A stretch of 64,000 nucleotides of DNA from Parasphingopyxis algicola (lineage in GTDB: Bacteria > Pseudomonadota > Alphaproteobacteria > Sphingomonadales > Sphingomonadaceae), in contig NZ_CP051131.1 of NCBI RefSeq assembly GCF_013378075.1, forward strand, positions 3,360,501-3,424,500. The letters run 5' to 3'. Below are positions 8,899 through 18,708 of this stretch, piece after piece. The position numbers and the translations under genes are program-made. The notes below the pieces were generated by a model. The model did not search any database and was not told the DNA's origin. It saw only the letters and a list, made by a program, of their open reading frames with translations. Every line of letters starts with the position of its first letter. Within the stretch, counting starts at the first letter, position 1.

Positions 8899-9972
8899 AT
8901 GGCCATGACGCAGTCAAACGGAATGCCCGATCAACCCGCGCCGGCGCTGTTCTTTCGGGAGGGCTCGGCCGCCCCGCCCGTCGACCAGCCCGCCCGCCGG
9001 AGCGAATTGCAGTCCCGGATAATGGCGTGCATCGACGATGCGCCGACCAGTCCCGCCGTGGTCCGCCATGCGATCGCCGTGGCGCGCGGTCTCGGTCTCT
9101 CGGTAACCCTCGCGCGGGTGCTCGAAAAGGTCCAGCATCCCGGATCGCCAGCCGATCCCATCGAATGGCAGTTACGGCGCGCCCAGAGCCAGAACCAGTT
9201 GAACCATATCGTCGCGACCGAAGCCGGTGCCCCGGTCGATATGGACAGCCTGTTGCTGACCGGCTTTCCGGCCGAAGAACTCAGCCGCTGGGCTGAGGAT
9301 CACGACGTCGCGCTTCTCGCGCTTTCGACGAGTCGGGATCGCAAGCTGGCACCGTCGAGCCTGGGAAGGACGGCACAACAGCTGCTCGACAAGGCCTATG
9401 CGTCGCTGCTGCTGGTCCCTGCGGCGGATGCGGCCGTCGAAACCGTCGCTTATCGGAAGATCCTGGTGCCGCTTGACGGATCGAGCCGCGCGGAGAGCGT
9501 GTTGCCCATCGCCAAGCGGATCGCGCGCGAGCATGGCGCGGAGATCGTCCTTGCCCATGTCCTGCCGACGCTCGAGGTCATCGATGTCGAGCCGGCCGAG
9601 CAACAGGCCGCGGAGTTGCGCGCGATGCTGCGTACGCATCATGAGCGCCATGCCTATAATTACCTGGAAGGGTTGCGCGGCGCCCTGTTGAACGAGGGAT
9701 TGGCGGCGAGTGCGATCGTCGGCCCGGACGGGGACGCCCGCAGCCAGCTTCGGCGTCTCACCATCGAGCAGCGAATCGATCTGATCGTCCTATCGTCCCA
9801 CGGGCAGAGCGGGCTGGCCGATATACCTTGCGGCAGCGTCACCGAATATCTCGCGACGCACACCCCGGCGCCGATGCTGATCGTGCGGCCGAGCTTTGCC
9901 CATGGTTTCGCTTCGCCGATGCCGGAATCGCAATTCGGGCCGACGGTGCGGGACTTCAAAATCGCGCACTAG
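8899..9972 (+). CDS. Tandem universal stress protein (two UspA domains)
   Basis: The 357-residue protein contains two Usp domains. The first covers roughly residues 30-165 and is more divergent. The second begins with YRKILVPLDGSSRAE near residue 190 and ends with SHGQSGLADIPCGSVTEYL, the G-2x-G...GS nucleotide-binding signature, so this half probably binds ATP. Tandem Usp proteins act as stress or dormancy factors in the cytoplasm. The ATG at 8899 follows GGAGG with a 5-base spacer; a start at 8905 or a GTG at 8878 is also possible. The stop codon overlaps the next gene's GTG (TAGTG), which implies translational coupling to the glucan synthase. Confidence 0.9.
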   Translation: MAMTQSNGMPDQPAPALFFREGSAAPPVDQPARRSELQSRIMACIDDAPTSPAVVRHAIAVARGLGLSVTLARVLEKVQHPGSPADPIEWQLRRAQSQNQLNHIVATEAGAPVDMDSLLLTGFPAEELSRWAEDHDVALLALSTSRDRKLAPSSLGRTAQQLLDKAYASLLLVPAADAAVETVAYRKILVPLDGSSRAESVLPIAKRIAREHGAEIVLAHVLPTLEVIDVEPAEQQAAELRAMLRTHHERHAYNYLEGLRGALLNEGLAASAIVGPDGDARSQLRRLTIEQRIDLIVLSSHGQSGLADIPCGSVTEYLATHTPAPMLIVRPSFAHGFASPMPESQFGPTVRDFKIAH

Positions 9973-12900
9973 TGGCGGACGAATCTCCTGACCTGTCCTG
10001 GTCGCTCGTTTCGTCGGCCGAAACGCTCAGCGGAGATCACGCTCTAGCCGACAAACCGGCGACACCGATCCCAGCATGGGACGCGCTGAGCCAGACACAA
10101 GGCTGGCTGCACGATGTCCGGCTCGCCTGTGTCGATCCGCCGCCGGACGCGACCAAGGCGGCGGAATGGCTGCTCGACAACGACTATCAGATCCACCGCG
10201 CGCTGCGGCAGATCAAACAGGACCTGCCGCGCAGATTCTACGATCGGCTGCCCGCGCTGGCGGGCGAGGAGTTCGGCGGAACTCCGCGAGTTTTCTCGAT
10301 GGCGCACGATCTGCTGCGCGTTACCCGGCTCCAGATATCGCTGACCAGCGCTGTACGCTATGTGCGGGCCTATCAGCACGGCCAGCCGCTGCTGATCGCC
10401 GAACTCTGGGCCTTCCCGACGATGCTGCGGATCGCCTGTCTCGAGGTGCTGGTGTCAGCCTTTTCGCAGTTGATCGATAGCGGTCTTGGAAAACCGTTCG
10501 CACCCTCACAATGGGCGGAAGATCCGCATTCGCTCGACGCGACCGAACGGGTTGCCCGCGCCATCGCCAATCTGGGTGTCATCGCCGCGATCCCGTGGAA
10601 GGATTTCTTCGATCAGACGAGCCGGGTCGAGGAGATCCTGCGCGACGATCCGTCGGACCATTATCGCCGCATGGATTTCGAATCCCGCGACCAATACCGC
10701 CATGCGGTGGAGGAGCTGGCGCGCTACGGCACCGCCCGGGAGGTCGACGTCGCGGCGGAGGCCGTCCGCCAAGCCCGGTCGGTGCGACATGGGGGTAGCG
10801 CCGGGCATGTCGGCCACTGGCTGGTGGGGGACAGGCGGCGGCAACTTGAGGAGCGGCTGACCGTCCGGCTCCCGCCGGGCGATCGCGCGCGCCGCCACGT
10901 CCTCGCCCATCCCGGCGCTTATTATGCTTTCGTCCTGTCCATTTGCATCGCTGGAGCGCTGATATTGCCGGCGGCCTATCTGTATCTGGTGGGCGCCGAT
11001 CTCTTCGGATGGATCGCCGGGCTGGCCCTGGCCTCGGTGCCGTCGACGGTGCTGGCGGTGACGTTCGTCCATTGGGGCATCACGCAGCTGCTGCCGCCGC
11101 GCACTCTCTACAAGCTCGATTGCAGCGAGCGGTTGCCGCGCGACGCGCGCACGATCGTGGCGATCCCGGTGATCGTGCCGTCGCCGGACGAGGTGTCGCG
11201 GCTGGTCGAGCAGGCCGAGACGCACTGGCTCGCCAATGCCGATCCGCGGCTTCAGGTCGCGCTGCTGGCCGATCTCGCCGATGCCGAGCATGAGCGGATG
11301 CCCGGCGATGCCGAAATCGAATCGGCGCTCGAGCAGGAGATCCGGGCGCTCAACGACCGGCACGGCCGGAACGGCACGGGTCCCTTCCATCTGTTGGTCC
11401 GCCCCAGGCTGCATAATGCCGCGCAAGGCTGCTGGATGGCCTGGGAGCGCAAGCGCGGGAAGCTCGAGCAGTTCAACCGGCTGCTCGTCGACGGCGACTT
11501 CTCGCCTTTTTCGATCCATGCCGGGAGCCGGGCCGGGCTCGAAGCGATCCGCTTCGTCATCACCGTCGATGCCGATACGATGCTGCCGCCGGGATCGGTC
11601 GGCCGGTTGGTCGGCGCGCTCGCCCATCCGCTGAACACCGCGCGCATCGACGAGGAAACGGGCCGGGTCACGGCCGGCTATTCGATCGTCCAGCCGCGCG
11701 TCGAAATCTCGCCGCAGAGCGGGATGCGCTCGCTCTTCGCCCGTCTCTTCACCGGCGACACCGCGATCGACATCTACAGCCGGGCCGTTTCCGACGTGTA
11801 TCAGGATCTGTTCGGCGCGGGCATCTTCGTCGGCAAGGGCATCTACGACGTCCGCGCCTTCCACCGCAGCGTCGACGGCCGCGTGCCGGAAAACCGGATC
11901 CTCAGCCATGACCTGTTCGAGGGCGCGCATGGGCGCGTCGCGCTGGCGACCGATATCGTCCTCTATGAGGGATTCCCGGCCAGCTATCTCGAATATGCCG
12001 AGCGCCTGCACCGCTGGATACGCGGCGACTGGCAGCTGTTGGCATGGCTGTGGCGCTCGGTCCCGGCGGCGGACGGATCGCGCGTCAGAAACCCGCTCGC
12101 GGGGATCGACCGGTGGAAGATCATCGACAATCTGCGGCGCAGCCTCATCGCCCCGTCGCTGCTCGTACTGGCGCTGGCCGGCTGGATGATATTGCCCGGC
12201 CAACCCTGGTTCTGGACACTGCTGGTCGTTTTCGCGCCCGGCGGCCAGCTGGTCACCGATCTTGTCAGCGGCCTCGCGCGCGGGCGGCGGCGCGGGGCGG
12301 CGCGCGACATTCTATCGAGGCTGTCGGACCAGACCGGCCGCTGGCTGCTCGCAATCGTCTATCTCCCGCATGAGGCGTTGCTGTCGTTCCATGCCGTCGC
12401 CATCACGCTCTGGCGGCTGGTCATCACCCGCCGCCGGCTTCTCGAATGGACGACGGCGGCGCATGTCGCGGCGCAGCTTGCCGGCCAGGGCACACGGATC
12501 GCCATATGGCGGCGCATGTGGCTGGCGCCGGTGGTTGCGCTCGCCATGGGCGTGCTGTTGCTGCTCGTCCGCCCCACCGCGCTTCCGGCGGCCCTGCCGC
12601 TGCTCCTGCTCTGGATTGCGGCGCCGGAGATCACCGTCCGGATCGGCGCGGCGCGCACGTCCGAGTTCATGCCGCTCGATGCCGACGACCGCCTGTTCCT
12701 CAGGGCTCTCGCCCGCCGGACATGGTTCTACTTCGAGACTTTTGCGGGGCCGGAGGACAACTGGCTGCCGCCCGACAATTATCAGGGCGAACCGCATGAG
12801 GAGGTCGCCCATCGGACGTCGCCGACCAATATCGGCATGATGCTGCTGTCGACGGCGACGGCCTGGGATTTCGGCTATATCGGGCGCACCGAACTGGCGG

Positions 12901-15900
12901 CGCGCACGGACAACGCGCTGCAAAGCCTCGCCCGGCTCGAACGCTATCGCGGGCATCTGTTCAACTGGTACGACACGCAAAGCCTCAAGCCGCTCGAACC
13001 GCGCTATGTGTCGACAGTCGACAGCGGCAATCTCGCGGTCAGCCTGATCGCCTATGCCGAAACGCTGCGCGAGGCGGCCGAGAGCGAGATCCTCGAACCG
13101 CAGCAATGGTCGGGCCTGTCCGACGTGCTCGATCTCCTGGACGAAGCAGTGCGCGGCTTGCCCGACCGCGACACCCGTATCCGGTCCCGGCTCGCCGCGT
13201 TGCGCGGCCGGCTCGCCGCCCTGGAAACCGATCCCGACGCCCGGCTCGCCGGGCTGACGGCCATTTGCGACACCGATATCCCGGCGATCGAGTCGCTCAT
13301 ATCGCAGATCGTCGCACCGCCTGCTTCGGTTCCCGCGGAGGTGTTGCAGTCGATCTACGGCTGGATCGACCGCCTCCGCTATCAGCTGCGCTCCCTGTTG
13401 CGCGACCTGCGCGGCGGCCATCCGGACGGCACGCATCTGCGGCAGCTGGCCGATCAATGCGTGGCGCAAGCCTATGCGATGGATTTCGCGCCGCTCTACG
13501 ACGAGGAGCGGGGCCTCTTCCACATCGGCCACAATGTGAGTTCGGGGCGGCTCGACCAGAACCATTACGACCTTCTGGCCTCCGAGGCGCGGCTGGCCAG
13601 CTTCTTCGCGATCGCCAAGCGCGACGTGCCGCTCGAACACTGGTTCCATCTCGGCCGCCCGATCACCCGGGTGGACGGTTCGCTGGCGCTGATCTCTTGG
13701 AACGGATCGATGTTCGAATATCTGATGCCGCGCCTCGTCCTGCAAAGCGCCGTGGAAACGCTGCTCGGGGAGAGCGAGCGCACCGCAGTCGAGATCCAGC
13801 AGCGTTACGGCAGGTCCAGCAATGTGCCCTGGGGAATATCCGAGTCCGCCTATTCGGCGCGCGATCCGGATCACCGCTACCGGTACCAGGCGTTCGGCGC
13901 GCCCGGGCTGGGCCTGCGCCGGGGGCTGGCCCGGGACATGGTCGTCGCGCCCTATGCGTCGGCGCTTGCGCTTGCGGTGGCACCGGCCGACGCGGCGGCC
14001 AATCTGCGGGCCCTGTCCGAACTCGGCGCGGGTGGGCGGTTCGGCCTGTTCGAGGCGGTGGACTTCACAGCCGACCGGGCCGGGCGCGATGCCGCTTTCA
14101 CGCCGGTGATCGCCTATATGGCCCATCATCAGGGGATGATCCTGTGCGCGATCAACAATGCGCTTCGCCGGGATATCCTTGTCCGGAGGCTCAACCGGGA
14201 TCCGCGGATCAACCTGATATCGCTGCTGCTGAGCGAGCGCCTGCCCCGCGAGGAACCGTCCGAGATCGAGCGGCTCGAGGAACTGGAGCGCCCGATCGAG
14301 GGCGACGGCATGGTACAGGCTGTGGCGCCCTGGCGGCCCGCCCCGTCGCCGTTCCCGCAGACTCATCTTCTCGGCAACGGACGGCTTTCGAGCTGGATAT
14401 CGGATGGCGGCGGCGGGGGCCTTCGCTGGCGCAAGAATGCGATGACCCGGTTCGTGCCGGACGCCGCCCTGGATGCCGACGGCCTGTGGCTCTACATTTT
14501 GGACGCGGAGACGGGCGCACTCTGGTCCGCGACCCGGCAGCCGACCGGCGCGCGGCCGGACGAGTATGACGTTTTGTTCCATGCACACATGGCCGAATTC
14601 CACCGGCGCGACCATCAGATCGAAACCCGGCTCGAAGTTGCCGTGGCGGCCGGCGACGATCTGGAGATCCGCCGGGTCACGGTGACCAACGAGAGCGAGC
14701 GCCGGCGGACGCTGCGCCTGACAAGCTATGCCGAAGTCGTGCTTGCGCCACCGCTTGAGGACGAGCGGCATCCGGCCTTCAGCAAGCTGTTCGTGTGCAG
14801 CGAGCCCGTCCCGCATCTCGGCGGATTGCTGTTCACGCGGCGTGCGCGCGATCCGCGCGAAACGCCGCCGGTGCTGTTGCAATTCCTGGTCGACGCCGAA
14901 GGGCCGGTCGAAGACCTGCGCTACGAGACCGACCGGCGTGCCGTGATCGGGCGCAACCGGAGCGTGCGCGATCCGGCCGGCGCCCGTAGCGATCTGGCGA
15001 ACGGACAGGGCTGCACGCTGGATCCGGTCGCCGCACTGCAGATCGAGGTCGCGCTGCAACCCTATGAACGCCGCGAGCTCTGCTATGTCACGGTCGCCGC
15101 GGCGACGCGCGAGGCGGCGATCGAGATCGCCGAACGCTATACGACCCTCTCGTCGATCGACTGGGCGCTCGGCGATGCGGCGTCGGACATGCTGCGCGCG
15201 ATCGGGCGTTCGCTTCGCGAAGAAGGCGATCCGGCCGCCATGCAGATGCTGGGATCGTTGCTCGTCTATCCGCACCCGGCATTGCGCGCGGACCTGGCGG
15301 CGCAGGGCGCGAACCGCCTCGGGCAGCCGGGCCTGTGGGGCATGGCGCTGTCGGGCGACCTGCCGATCCTGCTACTACGGGTCCGGTCCGAAGGCCCGTT
15401 TCTGCTGGAGAGGCTCCTGGCTATGCACGAATTCTGGCGTCGGCAGGGCCTGGAGGTCGATCTGGTCGTCTTGCAGGTCGGCGGTTCGGGCTATGTCGAG
15501 CCGCTGCGCGACGAGATCATGGAGCTTTTGCGCGATCTTGGCGTCAGCGAGCTGCTGGGCCGGAACGGGGGTATTCATCTGCTTTTCGCCGATCAGATCG
15601 GCAGCGATCAGGTCCGGCTGCTCGAAGCCGTTGCCCGCGTCATTCTCGACGAGGCGGACGGCACGATCGAGGAACAGTTGCAGCGCGCGACCGAGATGGC
15701 GCCGGAGCTTCCGCGCTTCGTACCCTCGATGCCGCCCCAATCCTTCGAGCAAGCGCCTGTCGAACGCCGCGCCGATCTGCTGTTCGACAACGGCTTCGGC
15801 GGGTTTTCGCCGGACGGCCGGGAATATGTGATGCATCTCGAGCCGGGCGCGGCAACTCCGGCGCCCTGGACGAATATCCTTGCGAATGAAGATTTCGGCT

Positions 15901-18194
15901 GTCTCGTCACCGAATCCGGCGGCGGGTTTACCTGGGCGGTCAATAGCGGCGAGAACCGGCTGACGCCCTCGACTAATGATCCGGTTGCGGATCGGCCGGT
16001 GGAAACACTCTATCTGCGGGATGAGGAAACGGCTGCGGTCTGGACTGTCACTCCGTCGCCGAAGGGACCCGGCGAAGCCTGTGAGGCGCGGCACGGCGCC
16101 GGCTACAGCGAATGGTACACGGTCGCGCACGGGCTCGCACAGGAGATGCGGGTTCTGGTTCCGCCCGACGCGCCGGTGAAGATCGTCCGCCTGCGGGTCC
16201 GCAACCCCGGCGAGCGTCACCGCCGGCTGACCGCGACCTATTATGCCGAATGGCTGCTCGGTTCGCTGCCGAGTGTCGGCCGGGCGCATGTCGTCTGCGA
16301 TTATGACACGGCATCGCACACGCTTTTCGCCCGCAGTGCCTGGAATCCGGACTTTGCCGAGCGCGTGGCGTTCCTGACCGCCAGCGAACCGCCGCACGGC
16401 TTCACGACGGATCGCGGGGAATTTCTGGGGCGCGAAGGCGATCCCGCGCGCCCGGCTGCGCTCGATCGCTGGGGACTGAGCGGTACGATCACCGGCGGTG
16501 CCGCCAGCTGCGCCGCCTATCAGGTGCATGTCGATCTCGCGCCGGGCGAAGCGAAGGATGTCGTCTTTGTCATCGGCCAGGGTCGGGATCGGAAACAAGC
16601 GCAATCCCTGGCGAAAGAATGGGCCGCGATCGATGCGGCGGAACAGGCCCTCGCCGCGGTGCAGAACCGGTGGGACGGGCTTCTGGGCGCGGTGGAGGTG
16701 CGCACCCCCGATCCCGCCTTCGACCTCATCGTCAACCGCTGGCTACTCTATCAGAGCCTGTCGTCCCGGGTGCTGGCGCGCGCGGGTTTCTACCAGGCCA
16801 GCGGCGCGATCGGTTTCCGCGACCAGCTTCAGGACGTGCTCGCGCTGCTGTTCGCAGACCCGGACCGTGCCCGGGCGCATATCCTGTCGTGCGCCGAGCA
16901 TCAGTTCGAAGAGGGCGATGTGCTGCACTGGTGGCATCCGCCGTCGGGCCGCGGGGTCCGGACTCGCTGTTCGGACGACCTCCTATGGCTGCCCTATGCG
17001 GTCGGCACCTATGTGGCGGCCACCGGCGACCTGTCCATCCTCACCGAGGAAGCGCGGTTCCTCGACGCGCCGCCCTTGGCCGCCGAGGAACATGATCGCT
17101 ACGCGCGTTTCGACCGGACGATCGCGCGCCGGCCGCTGATCGACCATTGCGAGCGCGCGCTCGAGCAGGCGCTGACCCAGGGCGCCCACGGCCTTCCGCT
17201 CATCGGCGGCGGCGACTGGAACGACGGCATGGACCGGGTCGGCGATGGCGGCCATGGCGAAAGCGTCTGGCTGGCCTGGTTCGCCGCGGTGACGGCCGGG
17301 CATGTCGCCGATCTCAACCGCCGGCTCGGCCGCAATCACACGGTCGAACGCTGGCGCCGGCACGCGCGCGACCTGGTCGAACGTGCCGAGGCGGCGGGCT
17401 GGGACGGCGACTGGTACCGCCGCGCCTATGACGATGAGGGCCATCCGCTGGGTTCCGCGCAGAACAGCGAATGCCGGATCGATTCGATCTCGCAGTCCTG
17501 GGCCCTGTTCGCCGGCGCGGATGCGGCGCGCGTCGAGCGCGCGCTGCACGCCGCGCGCGACCAGCTCCTCGATGCCGAACATGGCGTGGCGCGACTGCTT
17601 TGGCCGCCGTTCGACAGGACGCTGCAGAATCCCGGCTATATCAAATCCTATCCGCCCGGCATCCGCGAAAATGGCGGACAATATTCGCACGCGGCCGCAT
17701 GGCTCGGCATTGCCTTTGCGCGATCGGGCGACGTCGACACGGCGCTTGCGATATTCCATATGCTGAACCCGGTCACCCGGGCTTCGACCCGCGATAAGGC
17801 CACCCGATATCTGGTCGAACCCTATGCCGTCGCGGCCGATATCGCATCGGGCGACGCGCATGGCGGGCGGGGCGGCTGGACCTGGTATACGGGCGCCGCC
17901 GCCTGGACCTGGCGGCTCGCGGTCGAGGAGATATTGGGGCTCGGCTTGCGCGACGGAAAATTGTGCATCGCTCCGAAAATCCCGGCGGCGTGGGACGGGT
18001 TTGAAGCGACGCTGCGCCGGCCCGAGGGATCGATATCGGTTCGCGTCGAACGCCGGGAGGGGCCGCAAGACAGGGCACCCGACCTCATCGTCGACGGCGA
18101 GCCGCGGCGCGGACGGCCCGTGGCCTTTCCCACCGACGGCTCCTGCCGGACCGTGACCGTCCTTCTCGGGGGCGGAAAGACGCCGGACGCTTGA
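9972..18194 (+). CDS. ndvB: Cyclic beta-1,2-glucan synthase-like protein (GT84-GH94)
   Basis: This very large protein (2740 residues) matches NdvB/Cgs in length and order. Two hydrophobic segments lie near residues 317-375, followed by a GT84 glycosyltransferase region with ITVDADTMLPPGS near residue 529 and HRWIRGDWQ near 679. More membrane segments follow near 724 and 850. Then come a glucoamylase-like domain (TSPTNIGMMLLST and GMILCAIN), carbohydrate-binding modules, and a C-terminal GH94 phosphorylase domain with GGGDWNDGMDRVG near 2414. NdvB initiates, elongates and cyclises periplasmic beta-1,2-glucan from UDP-glucose. The GTG start overlaps the universal stress stop by one base; upstream in-frame codons lie within that gene. 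The coupling to a stress gene is unusual. No export gene (ndvA) is nearby. Family assignment is strong; product linkage is inferred. Confidence 0.9.
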   Translation: MADESPDLSWSLVSSAETLSGDHALADKPATPIPAWDALSQTQGWLHDVRLACVDPPPDATKAAEWLLDNDYQIHRALRQIKQDLPRRFYDRLPALAGEEFGGTPRVFSMAHDLLRVTRLQISLTSAVRYVRAYQHGQPLLIAELWAFPTMLRIACLEVLVSAFSQLIDSGLGKPFAPSQWAEDPHSLDATERVARAIANLGVIAAIPWKDFFDQTSRVEEILRDDPSDHYRRMDFESRDQYRHAVEELARYGTAREVDVAAEAVRQARSVRHGGSAGHVGHWLVGDRRRQLEERLTVRLPPGDRARRHVLAHPGAYYAFVLSICIAGALILPAAYLYLVGADLFGWIAGLALASVPSTVLAVTFVHWGITQLLPPRTLYKLDCSERLPRDARTIVAIPVIVPSPDEVSRLVEQAETHWLANADPRLQVALLADLADAEHERMPGDAEIESALEQEIRALNDRHGRNGTGPFHLLVRPRLHNAAQGCWMAWERKRGKLEQFNRLLVDGDFSPFSIHAGSRAGLEAIRFVITVDADTMLPPGSVGRLVGALAHPLNTARIDEETGRVTAGYSIVQPRVEISPQSGMRSLFARLFTGDTAIDIYSRAVSDVYQDLFGAGIFVGKGIYDVRAFHRSVDGRVPENRILSHDLFEGAHGRVALATDIVLYEGFPASYLEYAERLHRWIRGDWQLLAWLWRSVPAADGSRVRNPLAGIDRWKIIDNLRRSLIAPSLLVLALAGWMILPGQPWFWTLLVVFAPGGQLVTDLVSGLARGRRRGAARDILSRLSDQTGRWLLAIVYLPHEALLSFHAVAITLWRLVITRRRLLEWTTAAHVAAQLAGQGTRIAIWRRMWLAPVVALAMGVLLLLVRPTALPAALPLLLLWIAAPEITVRIGAARTSEFMPLDADDRLFLRALARRTWFYFETFAGPEDNWLPPDNYQGEPHEEVAHRTSPTNIGMMLLSTATAWDFGYIGRTELAARTDNALQSLARLERYRGHLFNWYDTQSLKPLEPRYVSTVDSGNLAVSLIAYAETLREAAESEILEPQQWSGLSDVLDLLDEAVRGLPDRDTRIRSRLAALRGRLAALETDPDARLAGLTAICDTDIPAIESLISQIVAPPASVPAEVLQSIYGWIDRLRYQLRSLLRDLRGGHPDGTHLRQLADQCVAQAYAMDFAPLYDEERGLFHIGHNVSSGRLDQNHYDLLASEARLASFFAIAKRDVPLEHWFHLGRPITRVDGSLALISWNGSMFEYLMPRLVLQSAVETLLGESERTAVEIQQRYGRSSNVPWGISESAYSARDPDHRYRYQAFGAPGLGLRRGLARDMVVAPYASALALAVAPADAAANLRALSELGAGGRFGLFEAVDFTADRAGRDAAFTPVIAYMAHHQGMILCAINNALRRDILVRRLNRDPRINLISLLLSERLPREEPSEIERLEELERPIEGDGMVQAVAPWRPAPSPFPQTHLLGNGRLSSWISDGGGGGLRWRKNAMTRFVPDAALDADGLWLYILDAETGALWSATRQPTGARPDEYDVLFHAHMAEFHRRDHQIETRLEVAVAAGDDLEIRRVTVTNESERRRTLRLTSYAEVVLAPPLEDERHPAFSKLFVCSEPVPHLGGLLFTRRARDPRETPPVLLQFLVDAEGPVEDLRYETDRRAVIGRNRSVRDPAGARSDLANGQGCTLDPVAALQIEVALQPYERRELCYVTVAAATREAAIEIAERYTTLSSIDWALGDAASDMLRAIGRSLREEGDPAAMQMLGSLLVYPHPALRADLAAQGANRLGQPGLWGMALSGDLPILLLRVRSEGPFLLERLLAMHEFWRRQGLEVDLVVLQVGGSGYVEPLRDEIMELLRDLGVSELLGRNGGIHLLFADQIGSDQVRLLEAVARVILDEADGTIEEQLQRATEMAPELPRFVPSMPPQSFEQAPVERRADLLFDNGFGGFSPDGREYVMHLEPGAATPAPWTNILANEDFGCLVTESGGGFTWAVNSGENRLTPSTNDPVADRPVETLYLRDEETAAVWTVTPSPKGPGEACEARHGAGYSEWYTVAHGLAQEMRVLVPPDAPVKIVRLRVRNPGERHRRLTATYYAEWLLGSLPSVGRAHVVCDYDTASHTLFARSAWNPDFAERVAFLTASEPPHGFTTDRGEFLGREGDPARPAALDRWGLSGTITGGAASCAAYQVHVDLAPGEAKDVVFVIGQGRDRKQAQSLAKEWAAIDAAEQALAAVQNRWDGLLGAVEVRTPDPAFDLIVNRWLLYQSLSSRVLARAGFYQASGAIGFRDQLQDVLALLFADPDRARAHILSCAEHQFEEGDVLHWWHPPSGRGVRTRCSDDLLWLPYAVGTYVAATGDLSILTEEARFLDAPPLAAEEHDRYARFDRTIARRPLIDHCERALEQALTQGAHGLPLIGGGDWNDGMDRVGDGGHGESVWLAWFAAVTAGHVADLNRRLGRNHTVERWRRHARDLVERAEAAGWDGDWYRRAYDDEGHPLGSAQNSECRIDSISQSWALFAGADAARVERALHAARDQLLDAEHGVARLLWPPFDRTLQNPGYIKSYPPGIRENGGQYSHAAAWLGIAFARSGDVDTALAIFHMLNPVTRASTRDKATRYLVEPYAVAADIASGDAHGGRGGWTWYTGAAAWTWRLAVEEILGLGLRDGKLCIAPKIPAAWDGFEATLRRPEGSISVRVERREGPQDRAPDLIVDGEPRRGRPVAFPTDGSCRTVTVLLGGGKTPDA

Positions 18195-18204
18195 CGGGCA
18201 TCAA
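18191..18204. promoter_or_regulatory. FNR/FixK-like site TTGACGGGCATCAA
   Basis: It matches TTGAY-N4-RTCAA, overlaps the stop codon of the glucan synthase gene and lies 57 bases upstream of the PPOX-family start at 18262. Confidence 0.65.
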
Positions 18205-18261
18205 TGTCGCCGCCGCGCTTCCGGTTTCTACTGCGCGGGAAGCGTTCCAACGGAGGCGACA

Positions 18262-18708
18262 ATGGACGAGAAATTGCGCGAGCAGATCGGTTCGATCATC
18301 GGTGACGTCCCCGATCTGACGATCGCGACGGTCCGGCCCGACGGTTTTCCGCAGGCGACGACGGTCAGCTATGCCAATGACGGGCTGACCATCTATTTCA
18401 TGACGGCGGCCGACGGGCAGAAAGCCCTAAATATCGCGCGTAACGACAAGGTTTCGCTGGCGATCGATCGTCCCTACCGGAACTGGGACGAGATCGAGAG
18501 CCTGTCGATGGGCGCGCGCGCGACGATCGTCAGCGATCCGGAAGAGTTCGAGAAAGCGGGCCAATTGCTTATGGCGAAATTCCCGCAGGCCGAGGAGCAT
18601 GCGCCGCCCGAGGAGATCGAGCTGGCGATTGTCCGCATCGAGCCTGCCGTCATTTCGCTGATCGATTACCGCAAGGGCTTCGGTCACACCGAGCGTGTCG
18701 AGGTCTGA
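18262..18708 (+). CDS. Pyridoxamine 5'-phosphate oxidase-fold flavoprotein
   Basis: This 148-residue protein has the split-barrel fold of the PPOX family: LTIATVRPDGFPQATTVSY near the N-terminus, IYFMTAADGQKALNIARN (strand and phosphate-contact region) and VSLAIDRP. Such small family members bind FMN, F420 or haem; which one is not resolved here. ATG 18262 follows a good GGAGG with a 6-base spacer. The gene has its own FNR-like site. Its last 25 bases overlap the 3' end of the convergent formate dehydrogenase gene. Confidence 0.8.
   Translation: MDEKLREQIGSIIGDVPDLTIATVRPDGFPQATTVSYANDGLTIYFMTAADGQKALNIARNDKVSLAIDRPYRNWDEIESLSMGARATIVSDPEEFEKAGQLLMAKFPQAEEHAPPEEIELAIVRIEPAVISLIDYRKGFGHTERVEV

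Noticed and set aside
12312-15275. 987-codon open frame on the minus strand
   Set aside because: It is fully antisense to the glucan synthase gene, whose protein has clear domains; long antisense frames are expected at this GC content.
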